Shown: piece by piece, positions 1-5,956 of the stretch | Position numbering within the stretch: the stretch's first letter is position 1 | Layout: each line of letters begins with the position of its first letter | Source: Pseudomonadota bacterium | Lineage (GTDB): Bacteria; Pseudomonadota; Gammaproteobacteria; Steroidobacterales; Steroidobacteraceae | Reading direction: 5' to 3' | NCBI GenBank assembly: GCA_021780395.1 | Contig: JAJXYU010000208.1 | Span: forward strand, 1-10,778 | Length of the DNA: 10,778 nucleotides | Translations under genes and position numbers: made by a program | Notes under the pieces: generated by a model | What the model saw: the letters and a program-made list of their open reading frames with translations, nothing else | Told to the model about the DNA's origin: nothing | Databases searched by the model: none

Positions 1-814
1 CCGCGGCGGCTTCCTCGGCCTGCGCGGCCGGCGCGTCGCCGGCGGCCTCGCCGGCGATCGCCGCCAGCAGGGCCTCGCGCTCCGCGGTGGTGATCGACCG
101 CGATCGACCGCGCGGCAGTTCGCGCCCCAGACGCACCGGCCCGATGCGCACCCGCATCAGTCGGCTGACGACGAATCCGCGCGCGCCCCACCAATGCCGC
201 ACCGACGCGGGGCGGGTCGCGCGCACGGTCACCGTGACCCAGTGGTTCGAACCCTCGCCGTACTGCGCGGTCGCCGCGAGAATGGTCATCGGTTCGCCCT
301 CGCAATCGGTCGCCGCGAGGAACTCGGCGATCTGCCCGTCGTCGAGCGGTCCGCGCAGGCGCAGGAGGTAGTCTTGCTCCAGCCGGTGCGCGCCCCGGGA
401 CACCCGATTCGCCCAGGCGCCGTCATCCGTCAGGATCTCGAGTCCCCCATCGACCGGCGGCAAGGGCTGGATCGCGAGCCACCGGCCGCCGGTGCGGGGC
501 AGGCGCAATCGATCGGAGGTCCGCGATACCGCCTCCTTCAGGTCGAGCGGATCGCCGGGCGACCGGTGAAGGAGCAGCACCCGCGCCGTGCGCCGCGGAT
601 GTGTTGGAAAGCGTACCGGGCGCCCGTCGAGCGTGACCCGGTCGCCGGGAGACAGCCCCGCGCCGAGCGACGGCACGGACCCGTTGATCTCGAGGCGTCC
701 CTCGCGGATCCAGCGCTCGATCTCGCGACGCGAGCCCACGCCGGCGGCCGCAAGCACCTTCTGCACCCGGCCGGCCGGCGGCGCCTCCTTGCGACGAGGT
801 GCGCGGGGTCGCAT
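1..814 (-). CDS. RsuA/RluB-family pseudouridine synthase homologue lacking the catalytic aspartate (partial, 3' end outside window)
   Basis: The frame is open from the ATG at 814 to the left edge, 271 codons without a stop. Residues about 15-62 form an S4 RNA-binding domain (RVQKVLAAAGVGSRREIERW and following), and the rest follows RluB in order and spacing: an ILTDDGAWANRV block (127-138), a YLLRLRGPLDDG block (149-160), then VSRLMRVRIGPVRL (216-229) and LPRG (233-236). RluB normally isomerises U2605 of 23S rRNA, and its place just after scpB is the usual one. Here the catalytic GRLD motif aligns without gaps to Q116-P117-L118-P119 (458-469), so the nucleophilic Asp is a Pro. The NREVRR segment reads PASVRH (202-207), and the early KPxG loop reads HRSPGD (83-88). 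An Ala/Glu-rich tail leaves the window. The ATG lies 4 bases past the scpB stop with GGAGG upstream. Family membership is firm; absence of catalysis is inferred. It could still bind rRNA. Confidence 0.85.
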   Translation of the reverse strand, partial: MRPRAPRRKEAPPAGRVQKVLAAAGVGSRREIERWIREGRLEINGSVPSLGAGLSPGDRVTLDGRPVRFPTHPRRTARVLLLHRSPGDPLDLKEAVSRTSDRLRLPRTGGRWLAIQPLPPVDGGLEILTDDGAWANRVSRGAHRLEQDYLLRLRGPLDDGQIAEFLAATDCEGEPMTILAATAQYGEGSNHWVTVTVRATRPASVRHWWGARGFVVSRLMRVRIGPVRLGRELPRGRSRSITTAEREALLAAIAGEAAGDAPAAQAEEAAA

Positions 815-818
815 CCGC

Positions 819-1463
819 TCAGCCTGCCTCCGCCGCGTCGGTCGGCGTTGTCGGCGCGGCCGGCGCCTCCGCACCGGCCGGCTCCGCGATCTCGGCCGCA
901 TCCGCTCCCGGCAGGCTCAACTGCACCCGCAGGTCCTCGAGCTCCCGGAGCTGCGCGAGCGTCGGCAGGTCGTCCAGCTTCTTCAAGCCGAAATAATCCA
1001 GGAACTCCCGGGTCGTGCCGAGCAGCTCGGGCTTGCCCGGCACGTCGCGATGGCCGACGACGCGGATCCAGTTGCGTTCGAGCAGCGTCTTCACGATGTG
1101 CGGGTTGACCGCGACGCCGCGGATCTGCTCGATCTCGCCCCGGGTGATCGGCTGACGGTACGCGACCAGCGCCAGCGTCTCGAGCAGCGCGCGCGAATAC
1201 TTCGCCGGCCGCTCGACCCAGAGCTTCGAGACCGGCTCGGCGAACGCCGGCCGGATCTGCACGCGAAAGCCGCTCGCGACCTCGATCAGCTGTATGGCGC
1301 GGTTCGCATAATCCGCGCGCAGCGCATCGATCGCCGCGCGCACCGCCGCCGCGTCGACGCCGTCCCGTTCGTCGAACACCCCGGTCAGGTCGTCGAGGCC
1401 GAGCGGGCGTCCCGCCGCGAGCAACGCCGCCTCGACGACGTACTTCACGTACTCTTCATTCAT
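819..1463 (-). CDS. scpB: Segregation and condensation protein B
   Basis: This 214-residue protein is the winged-helix kleisin partner of the bacterial SMC condensin. A ScpB dimer binds the central part of ScpA and helps the ring compact newly replicated origins. The N-terminus (MNEEYVKYVVEAALLAAGRP) and the central block YSRALLETLALVAYRQPITRGEIEQIRGV, at about residues 128-156, are characteristic of the family; the two winged-helix domains occupy roughly residues 5-165. The last 40 or so residues are an Ala/Pro/Glu-rich tail, as is common and poorly conserved in ScpB. The ATG overlaps the end of scpA by 8 bases, which suggests translational coupling and fits a defined ScpA:ScpB stoichiometry. 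The rluB-family gene follows after 4 bases. The assignment is secure. Confidence 0.96.
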   Translation of the reverse strand: MNEEYVKYVVEAALLAAGRPLGLDDLTGVFDERDGVDAAAVRAAIDALRADYANRAIQLIEVASGFRVQIRPAFAEPVSKLWVERPAKYSRALLETLALVAYRQPITRGEIEQIRGVAVNPHIVKTLLERNWIRVVGHRDVPGKPELLGTTREFLDYFGLKKLDDLPTLAQLRELEDLRVQLSLPGADAAEIAEPAGAEAPAAPTTPTDAAEAG

Positions 1464-2364
1464 TCTGCGCTCTCAGGTTGTCTTCGTTCGCGGCGTCCTG
1501 CGCGCCGGTCGGTGCGGCCGAGCGCCCGTCGCCGCGCCGCACGTGCAGCGGACCGTAGAGCTCGCTCTGCTGGATCTCGATCAGCCCCTCGCGCAACAGC
1601 TCGAGCAGCGCGATGAACGTGACCGTGACACCGAGCCGGCCCTCCTCCGCGCGGAACAGGCGCACGAAATCCACGAACTCCCGTGTCTCGAGCGCCGCGA
1701 GGACGTCGGTCATCCGTTGTCGCACGGACAGCGCCTCGCGTTGCACGTGGTGATGCGCGAACATGTCGCTGCGGGCGAGGACCTCCTGGAACGCGAGCAG
1801 CATCTCCGGCAGCGTGACCTGCGGCGGAAGCCGCGTCACCTTGCGCCCGGCGAGATCGGCCGCGGCGACCCAGGTGTCCCGCTCCAGCCGAGGCATCCGG
1901 TCGAGCCCTTCCGCCGCGCGCTTGAACCGCTCGTACTCCTGCAGGCGTCGCACGAGCTCCGCGCGCGGATCGGCCTCGTCCGGACTCTCGTCGCTGCGCA
2001 CGCGCGGCAGCAGCATCCGCGACTTCACCTCCGCGAGCGTCGCCGCCATCACCAGATACTCGCCGGCGAGTTCGAGCTGCAGCACCTGCATCAGCTCGAT
2101 GTAACGCATGTACTGGCGGGTGATCTCGGCGATCGGGATGTCGAGGATGTCGAGGTTCTGCCGGCGGATCAGGTACAAGAGCATGTCGAGCGGCCCCTCG
2201 AAGGCCTCGAGGAACACCTCGAGCGCCTGCGGGGGGATGTACAGGTCGCGGGGCAACACCGTGATCGGCTGCCCGTCGACCACCGCGAACGGCATTTCGG
2301 CCTGTGCGGGCGATGCGCCGTGCGTCTGCGGGTCCGTCGGTCCGGGCTCGTCCGCGCCGCTCAT
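1456..2364 (-). CDS. scpA: Segregation and condensation protein A (kleisin)
   Basis: This 302-residue kleisin bridges the two SMC heads: its N-terminal helical domain contacts the SMC neck, its C-terminal winged helix contacts the other head, and ScpB binds the middle. The signature LEVFLEAFEGPLDMLLYLIRRQNLDILDIPI starts near residue 42, followed by ITRQYMRYIELMQ and LAGEYLVMAATLAEVKSRMLLPR, all typical of ScpA. The C-terminal part carries FVDFVRLFRAEEGRLGVTVTFIALLELLREGLIEIQQ, the head-binding winged helix. The first 40 or so residues are acidic and Pro-rich and probably disordered. The frame stays open upstream, but the ATG at 2364 is preferred: it overlaps the trpS stop as ATGA, and anything upstream would lie inside trpS. 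There is no strong ribosome binding site, so coupling to trpS translation is likely. Confidence 0.96.
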   Translation of the reverse strand: MSGADEPGPTDPQTHGASPAQAEMPFAVVDGQPITVLPRDLYIPPQALEVFLEAFEGPLDMLLYLIRRQNLDILDIPIAEITRQYMRYIELMQVLQLELAGEYLVMAATLAEVKSRMLLPRVRSDESPDEADPRAELVRRLQEYERFKRAAEGLDRMPRLERDTWVAAADLAGRKVTRLPPQVTLPEMLLAFQEVLARSDMFAHHHVQREALSVRQRMTDVLAALETREFVDFVRLFRAEEGRLGVTVTFIALLELLREGLIEIQQSELYGPLHVRRGDGRSAAPTGAQDAANEDNLRAQNE

Positions 2365-3575
2365 CGATAATCCAGCGACATCGAGTGTCGCACGACTTCC
2401 AAGGTGTCGCGCGCGACGTCGCGCGCCCGGTCGCAGCCCTGCGCGATGATCCCGCGGACGACGTCGGGGTTCTCCTCGAACTCCCGGGCCCTCTTCGCGA
2501 TCGTCGAGGTCTCCTCGACGATCTTGTCGATCAAGGGTTTCTTGCAGTCGAGACAGCCGATCCCGGCCGAGCGGCAGCCGGCCTGCGCCCAATCGCGCGT
2601 CTCGGCGCTCGAGTAGACCTGGTGCAGATCCCAGACGGGGCATTTCTGCGGATCACCGGGATCGGTCCGCCGCACGCGCGCCGGGTCCGTCTGCATCGTC
2701 TTCAGCTTGCGCACCACCGAATCACTGTCTTCCCGCAGGCCGATCGTGTTGCCGTAGGACTTCGACATCTTGCGCCCGTCGAGCCCGGGAACCTTCGGCG
2801 TCGAGGTCAACAGCACTTCCGGCTCGGGCAGCACCGCGATTCCCGCGCCCTCGAGGTAGCCGAGCAAGCGGTCGCGGTCCGCGACGGTGAGCCGCGCATT
2901 CGCCTCGACCATCGCCCGCGCCTTGCCGAGCGCCTCGGCGTCGCCCTTCTCCTGAAACTCCTTGCGCAGGGTCCTGTACAGCGTCGCGTTGCGGGCACCG
3001 AGACCCTTGATCGCCTTGTCGACCTTCGCCTCGAACTCCGCTTCGCGGCCGTAGAGGTGATTGAACCGCCGCGCGATCTCGCGGGTGATCTCCACGTGGG
3101 CGACCTGGTCTTCGCCGACCGGCACATAGTCGGGTCGGTACAGCAGGATGTCGGCCGACTGCAGCAGCGGATAGCCGAGGAATCCGTAGGTGTCGAGGTC
3201 GCGGTCCTTCAGTTGTGCCTGCTGATCCTTGTACGAGGGCACCCGCTCGAGCCAGCCGAGCGGCGTGATCATCGACAGCAGAAGGTGGAGTTCCGCATGT
3301 TCGGGCACCTTCGACTGGACGAACAACGTCGCAACGCCCGGGTTGAGACCCGCGGCGAGCCAATCGATCGCCATCGTCCACACGTGCTCCTCGAGACGGG
3401 AATTGTCCTCGTACCCGGTGGTGAGCGCATGCCAGTCGGCGATGAAGAAGTAACATTCGTACTGGTACTGCAGGTCGATCCAGTTCTTGAGCGCACCGTG
3501 GTAATTGCCGAGGTGCAGCTGCCCCGTCGGACGCATCCCGGACAGCACCCGGCGGTTCGGCGGCGCGACGCTCAC
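2361..3575 (-). CDS. trpS: Tryptophanyl-tRNA synthetase, long form with probable Fe-S cluster motif
   Basis: This class Ic synthetase charges tRNA-Trp with tryptophan using ATP in the cytoplasm. The HIGH-type motif is HLGN (residues 21-24) and the KMSKS motif is intact at 269-273 (GRKMSKSYGN). Other family blocks are MRPTGQLHLGNYHGAL, ITPLGWLERVPSYKDQ and the active-site region YPLLQSADILLYRPDYVPVGEDQ. At 404 residues it is longer than the 334-residue E. coli enzyme: about 70 extra residues (178-247) lie between RFNHLYG and the segment before KMSKS, as in the long TrpRS of pseudomonads and xanthomonads. Four cysteines, C312-x21-C334-x6-C341-x2-C344, resemble the [4Fe-4S] motif of Thermotoga maritima TrpRS. 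The start is a GTG overlapping the protease stop (GTGA), with GGGAG six bases upstream. The overlap with scpA is 4 bases. Confidence 0.97.
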   Translation of the reverse strand: MSVAPPNRRVLSGMRPTGQLHLGNYHGALKNWIDLQYQYECYFFIADWHALTTGYEDNSRLEEHVWTMAIDWLAAGLNPGVATLFVQSKVPEHAELHLLLSMITPLGWLERVPSYKDQQAQLKDRDLDTYGFLGYPLLQSADILLYRPDYVPVGEDQVAHVEITREIARRFNHLYGREAEFEAKVDKAIKGLGARNATLYRTLRKEFQEKGDAEALGKARAMVEANARLTVADRDRLLGYLEGAGIAVLPEPEVLLTSTPKVPGLDGRKMSKSYGNTIGLREDSDSVVRKLKTMQTDPARVRRTDPGDPQKCPVWDLHQVYSSAETRDWAQAGCRSAGIGCLDCKKPLIDKIVEETSTIAKRAREFEENPDVVRGIIAQGCDRARDVARDTLEVVRHSMSLDYR

Positions 3576-4231
3576 CTCGCGCTCCCGATCAGCGCGCCGA
3601 TCAGATGGCCGATCAATCGATAAGCCGGGTCGAAGACCCAGCCGAACACGCCGACCGCGGTCAGCGCGAGCACGATCAGCAGGCCGAACGGCTCGAGCTT
3701 CTCGACGGCGGCCGATGCCCGCGGGGGCAGGATCCCGACCAACACCCGACCGCCGTCGAGCGGCGGGATCGGGAACAGATTGAACAGCGCGAGCACCACG
3801 TTGATCACGATGCCCGCCTGCGCCATCAACGCCAGCCAGCCGACGAGGGTGAGCGACCCGTCGAGACGCGCGACCCCGGCGAGCACCGCGCACCAGGCGA
3901 GAGCCATCGCGAGGTTCGCCGCCGGTCCGGCGAGCGCGACCCAGATCATCGACCGGCGCGGATTGCGCAGCGCCCGGACGGAGATCGGCACGGGCTTCGC
4001 CCATCCGAACAACGGCCCGCCGAGCATCAGCAACAGCGCCGGAACGAGGATCGTGCCGACCGGATCGATGTGCCGCAACGGATTCAAGCTGAGCCGCCCG
4101 AGCATCTCCGCGGTATGGTCACCGAAGTGGCGCGCGACCAGGCCGTGGGCGACCTCGTGCAGGGTGATCGCGAACAGCACCGGAATCGCCCAGACCGAAA
4201 TTTTTGTAAGAAATACTGATAGATTAAACAC
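3572..4231 (-). CDS. Site-2-type intramembrane metalloprotease family protein (M50, YwhC-like group)
   Basis: This 219-residue integral membrane protein has the zinc protease motif HEVAH at residues 25-29 inside the first hydrophobic segment (WAIPVLFAITLHEVAHG). The third zinc-ligand motif, NLFPIPPLDGGR, is at 151-162 with Asp159 as the expected ligand. AGPAANL (101-107) is also typical. I count about five to six membrane segments. It lacks the PDZ domain of RseP and belongs to the short M50 group, for which substrates are mostly unknown. The GTG start is forced: an in-frame TAA lies immediately upstream, and the N-terminus matches the family right up to this residue. No clear Shine-Dalgarno is visible, and the first 12 or so codons are AT-rich, unlike the rest of the gene. 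It overlaps trpS by 4 bases, the usual neighbour in gammaproteobacteria. Confidence 0.9.
   Translation of the reverse strand: MFNLSVFLTKISVWAIPVLFAITLHEVAHGLVARHFGDHTAEMLGRLSLNPLRHIDPVGTILVPALLLMLGGPLFGWAKPVPISVRALRNPRRSMIWVALAGPAANLAMALAWCAVLAGVARLDGSLTLVGWLALMAQAGIVINVVLALFNLFPIPPLDGGRVLVGILPPRASAAVEKLEPFGLLIVLALTAVGVFGWVFDPAYRLIGHLIGALIGSAR
3582..3586 (-). promoter_or_regulatory. Ribosome binding site setting the trpS GTG start
   Basis: GGGAG lies 6 bases before the GTG at 3575, inside the end of the protease gene. The next methionine, residue 14, lies within the conserved GMRPTG block and is too late. This site therefore supports GTG as the true start. Confidence 0.6.
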
Positions 4232-4265
4232 TTACGACTTTTTTAGCGAAATATAATTAAATAAT
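4199..4265. other. AT-rich island around the protease start codon
   Basis: Nearly all of these bases are A or T in a window that is otherwise strongly GC-rich. The island covers the short gap after yciO and the first 10 or so codons of the protease gene (Phe-Asn-Leu-Ser-Val-Phe-Leu-Thr-Lys-Ile, with A/T-ending codons). It may keep the initiation region of the message unstructured in the absence of a good Shine-Dalgarno, or form part of a promoter or a nucleoid-protein binding site. Confidence 0.55.
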
Positions 4266-4285
4266 GGCCGGCGAATCGAGCGCGC

Positions 4286-4291
4286 ATTATA
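4286..4291 (-). promoter_or_regulatory. Possible -10 element for the protease-trpS-scpAB operon
   Basis: On the minus strand this reads TATAAT, a perfect sigma-70 -10 hexamer overlapping the yciO stop codon. Transcription would begin near 4279, giving a leader of roughly 48 bases before the GTG at 4231. The hexamer 17 bases upstream (TCCATT) is a poor -35. The site could allow the protease, trpS and scpAB genes to be transcribed without yciO; it could also be chance. Confidence 0.35.
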
Positions 4292-4922
4292 CGGGCGGCG
4301 ACTCGACAAATGGACTCACGTCACCCCGCCCCTTGCGCACGACCACGGGGTACCCGGCCGACAGGTCGATCACCGACGTCGGCACCAGGCCGCAGTGCCC
4401 GCCGTCGAGCACCAAGTCGATGCGGTTGCCGAGGACCTGGTGGATCTCCGCCGCATCGGTGCGGGGCGCATCCTCCCCGGGCAACCACAACGTCGAACTC
4501 ATGATCGGTTCGCCGAGTTCGGCAAGCAGCAGCGCGGTCACGGGATGGTCGGGCACGCGCAGGCCGATCGTCCCGCGCCGTTCGTGCTTGAGCCGCCGCG
4601 GCGTCTCCTTCGACGCGCGCAGGATGAAGGTGTACGGACCGGGCGTGTACGCGCGCAGCAGCCGGTATTGCCAGTTCTCCACCAGCGCATACCGGCCGAC
4701 GTCGGCGAGGTCGCGGCACACGAGCGTGAAATGATGGTGGCGGTCGACGTTGCGGATCGCGCCGATGCGGGCGAGCGCTCCCTTGTCGCCGATGTGGCAG
4801 CCGAGCGCATAGCACGAATCCGTCGGGTACGCGATCACTCCGCCGCCGCGCAGGCAATCCACGGCCTGCCGGATGTAGCGGCGCTGCGGCGAGACGGGGT
4901 GCAGTTGCAGGTAAACGCTCAT
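4287..4922 (-). CDS. yciO: YciO, L-threonylcarbamoyladenylate synthase-like (Sua5/YrdC/YciO family)
   Basis: This 211-residue protein aligns with E. coli YciO (206 residues) almost end to end: MSVYLQLHPVSPQRRYIRQA at the start, GGVIAYPTDSCYALGC (about residues 26-41), FTLVCRDL, TPGPYTFIL, RRGTIGLRVPDHP and PTSVIDLSAGYPVVVRKGRGD near the end. The fold is that of TsaC/Sua5, which makes the threonylcarbamoyl-AMP used for t6A37 in ANN-decoding tRNAs. However, the basic KRR-type loop of TsaC is replaced by IRNVDRHHHFTL and the SANLSG segment by STLWLPG, as in other YciO proteins, so the exact role is less certain than for TsaC. The ATG at 4922 matches the family N-terminus; the frame extends upstream only into yciB. 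It heads the minus-strand operon and diverges from yciB across 23 bases. Confidence 0.93.
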   Translation of the reverse strand: MSVYLQLHPVSPQRRYIRQAVDCLRGGGVIAYPTDSCYALGCHIGDKGALARIGAIRNVDRHHHFTLVCRDLADVGRYALVENWQYRLLRAYTPGPYTFILRASKETPRRLKHERRGTIGLRVPDHPVTALLLAELGEPIMSSTLWLPGEDAPRTDAAEIHQVLGNRIDLVLDGGHCGLVPTSVIDLSAGYPVVVRKGRGDVSPFVESPPV

Positions 4923-4945
4923 GACGAAGCCGCTATAATAGCCGG
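4923..4945. promoter_or_regulatory. Divergent yciO/yciB promoter core with near-symmetric -10
   Basis: The 23-base gap contains CTATAATAG (4933-4941). On the plus strand TATAAT (4934-4939) ends 6 bases before the yciB ATG at 4946, so the predicted start of transcription falls on the ATG itself. On the minus strand the same bases read TATTAT (4940-4935), placing a yciO transcript start about 4-6 bases before its ATG. Both -35 regions would lie inside the opposite gene, and neither is a good match (GTAAAC at 4911-4916 for yciB; TTCGAG at 4963-4958 for yciO). Neither gene has a Shine-Dalgarno within the gap. Confidence 0.55.
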
Positions 4946-5515
4946 ATGCACGCACTGCTCGAATGGCTCCCGCTCGTGATATTTTTCGCGGTGTTCAAGG
5001 TTTTCGGAATCTATCCGGCGACCGCGGCGCTGATGATCGCGAGCTTCGCGTTGCTGTTCGCTCACCGTTGGCGCACGGGCAAGGTCAAGCCGATGCATGC
5101 AGTCACCGCCGTGACCGCGCTGGTGCTCGGCACCGCGACCCTCGCGTTCCACGACGAACGGTTCATCGAGTGGAAGCCGACCGTGCTGCTCGGGATCGCG
5201 GCGATCGCGTTCCTCGCCAGCGCGCGCTTCGCCCGCGAACCGCTGGCCCGACGCCTGCTGGAGAGCGCCTTCACCGAGGAGCTCGCGGTCGAACCGCGCC
5301 TCTGGCGCCGGATCAACGGACTCTGGGCCGCCTGGTTCGCCCTGCTCGCGGCCGCGAACCTCTACGTGGCCGGGCACTACTCCGACGCGGTCTGGGTCGA
5401 TTTCAAGGTCTTCGGCCTGTCGATCGCGACCTTCCTGTTCCTGCTTCCGCAGGTCTTCTGGCTCGCCTCTCGCGTGAAGAGCGCGGTCGAGCCCGACGGC
5501 CGCTCGCCGGGATGA
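4946..5515 (+). CDS. yciB: YciB/IspZ family inner membrane septation protein
   Basis: This 189-residue protein has about five hydrophobic segments and matches YciB along its length: the start [26 protein letters not shown] parallels the E. coli start [45 protein letters not shown] and [23 protein letters not shown] (about residues 117-175) are typical C-terminal blocks. YciB is an inner-membrane protein linked to cell-envelope synthesis and septation; loss of the Shigella homologue (IspA) gives long cells and poor intracellular spread. The biochemical function is not settled. The agreement of the N-terminus with the family fixes the ATG at 4946, although it has no upstream ribosome binding site; the message may be leaderless. 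It overlaps the bolA-family gene as ATGA. Confidence 0.93.
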   Translation: [189 protein letters not shown]

Positions 5516-5781
5516 GCGGGACGGACCGGGAACGGCGGCTGCGCGCACGGCTCACCGCCGCGTTCGCGCCGCGCGAGCTCACGATCGTCGACGAGAGCCA
5601 CCTGCACGTCGGGCACGCCGGCGCGGCCGGCGACGGCGGTCACTTCCGGATCCACATCGTCGCCGACGCATTCGCCGGCCTCACCCCGGTGGCCCGGCAT
5701 CGTCGGGTCTACGAGGCGCTCGGCGACCTGATGTCGGGCGAAGTGCACGCCCTCAGCATCGACGCGCGCCCGCCCGGTTGA
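5512..5781 (+). CDS. BolA-family protein
   Basis: This small 89-residue protein has the BolA fold. The recognisable core runs from VDESHLH (26-32) through GGHFRIHIVADAFAGLTPVARHRRVYEALGDLM to EVHALSIDA (77-85), with the invariant C-terminal His at residue 79 and RHRRVY at 62-67. BolA proteins pair with monothiol glutaredoxins to carry or sense [2Fe-2S] clusters, using that His as a ligand; E. coli BolA also affects cell shape and acts as a transcription regulator. The HFRI/VAD pattern is closer to BolA proper than to IbaG, but I do not assign a paralogue. The ATG overlaps the yciB stop (ATGA), so it is probably translated by coupling. A GC-rich hairpin follows the stop directly. Confidence 0.9.
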   Translation: MSGTDRERRLRARLTAAFAPRELTIVDESHLHVGHAGAAGDGGHFRIHIVADAFAGLTPVARHRRVYEALGDLMSGEVHALSIDARPPG

Positions 5782-5801
5782 GCGGCGCGTCATCGCGCCG
5801 C
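5782..5801 (+). terminator. GC-rich hairpin directly after the bolA-family gene
   Basis: A perfect 8-base stem (GCGGCGCG / CGCGCCGC) with a TCAT loop begins one base after the TGA. There is no T-run behind it, so it is not a classical intrinsic terminator. It may protect the 3' end or act with Rho. Confidence 0.45.
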
Positions 5802-5830
5802 CCCACCATGGGCCTTCGCACCCACTGGGT

Positions 5831-5860
5831 TTGGCGCGATCGAGCCGTACAGGCTACACT
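5831..5860 (+). promoter_or_regulatory. Probable sigma-70 promoter of the isomerase gene
   Basis: TTGGCG (5831-5836) and TACACT (5855-5860) are separated by 18 bases, matching the -35 core TTG and four of six -10 positions. Transcription would start near 5867, leaving a leader of about 90 bases before the ATG at 5957. The leader contains the 12-base palindrome ACCGGATCCGGT (5881-5892), of unknown meaning. Confidence 0.5.
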
Positions 5861-5946
5861 TCCTGGCTCGCGGCGTCGGTACCGGATCCGGTCGGGGTCC
5901 CCGCGCGGCCGTTCGAGACGCCTTTCGCCTCCATCACACTGCACCT

Positions 5947-5951
5947 GAGGA
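5947..5951 (+). promoter_or_regulatory. Ribosome binding site deciding the isomerase start
   Basis: GAGGA lies 5 bases before the ATG at 5957. The frame is open further upstream, back into the predicted promoter, but only the start at 5957 has this site and gives a clean lipoprotein signal peptide. Confidence 0.75.
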
Positions 5952-5956
5952 AATCC

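Noticed and set aside
92..111. A perfect 10-base tandem duplication (GATCGACCGC twice) in the 3' part of the rluB-family gene
   Set aside because: A 10-base slip would shift the frame, so I considered a broken C-terminus. The residues on both sides (LPRG before, TTAEREALLAAI after) still fit the family, so there is no evidence of a frameshift here.
2365..2643. An N-terminal extension of ScpA by 93 codons
   Set aside because: It lies wholly inside trpS in another frame and gives an Arg/Gly-rich segment absent from ScpA; the ATGA overlap start is the natural one.
194..3623. Several plus-strand open frames of 275-439 codons opposite the rluB, scpB, scpA and trpS genes
   Set aside because: All lie across well-supported minus-strand genes, are Arg-rich and show no domain pattern; they are composition shadows.
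4252..4257. A plus-strand TATAAT in the AT-rich island
   Set aside because: The nearest plus-strand gene starts nearly 700 bases downstream, beyond the antisense of yciO; in so AT-rich a stretch the match is likely chance.
5831..5956. A 42-codon N-terminal extension of the isomerase
   Set aside because: It would begin at the predicted -35 element, lacks a ribosome binding site and would bury the lipoprotein signal peptide.
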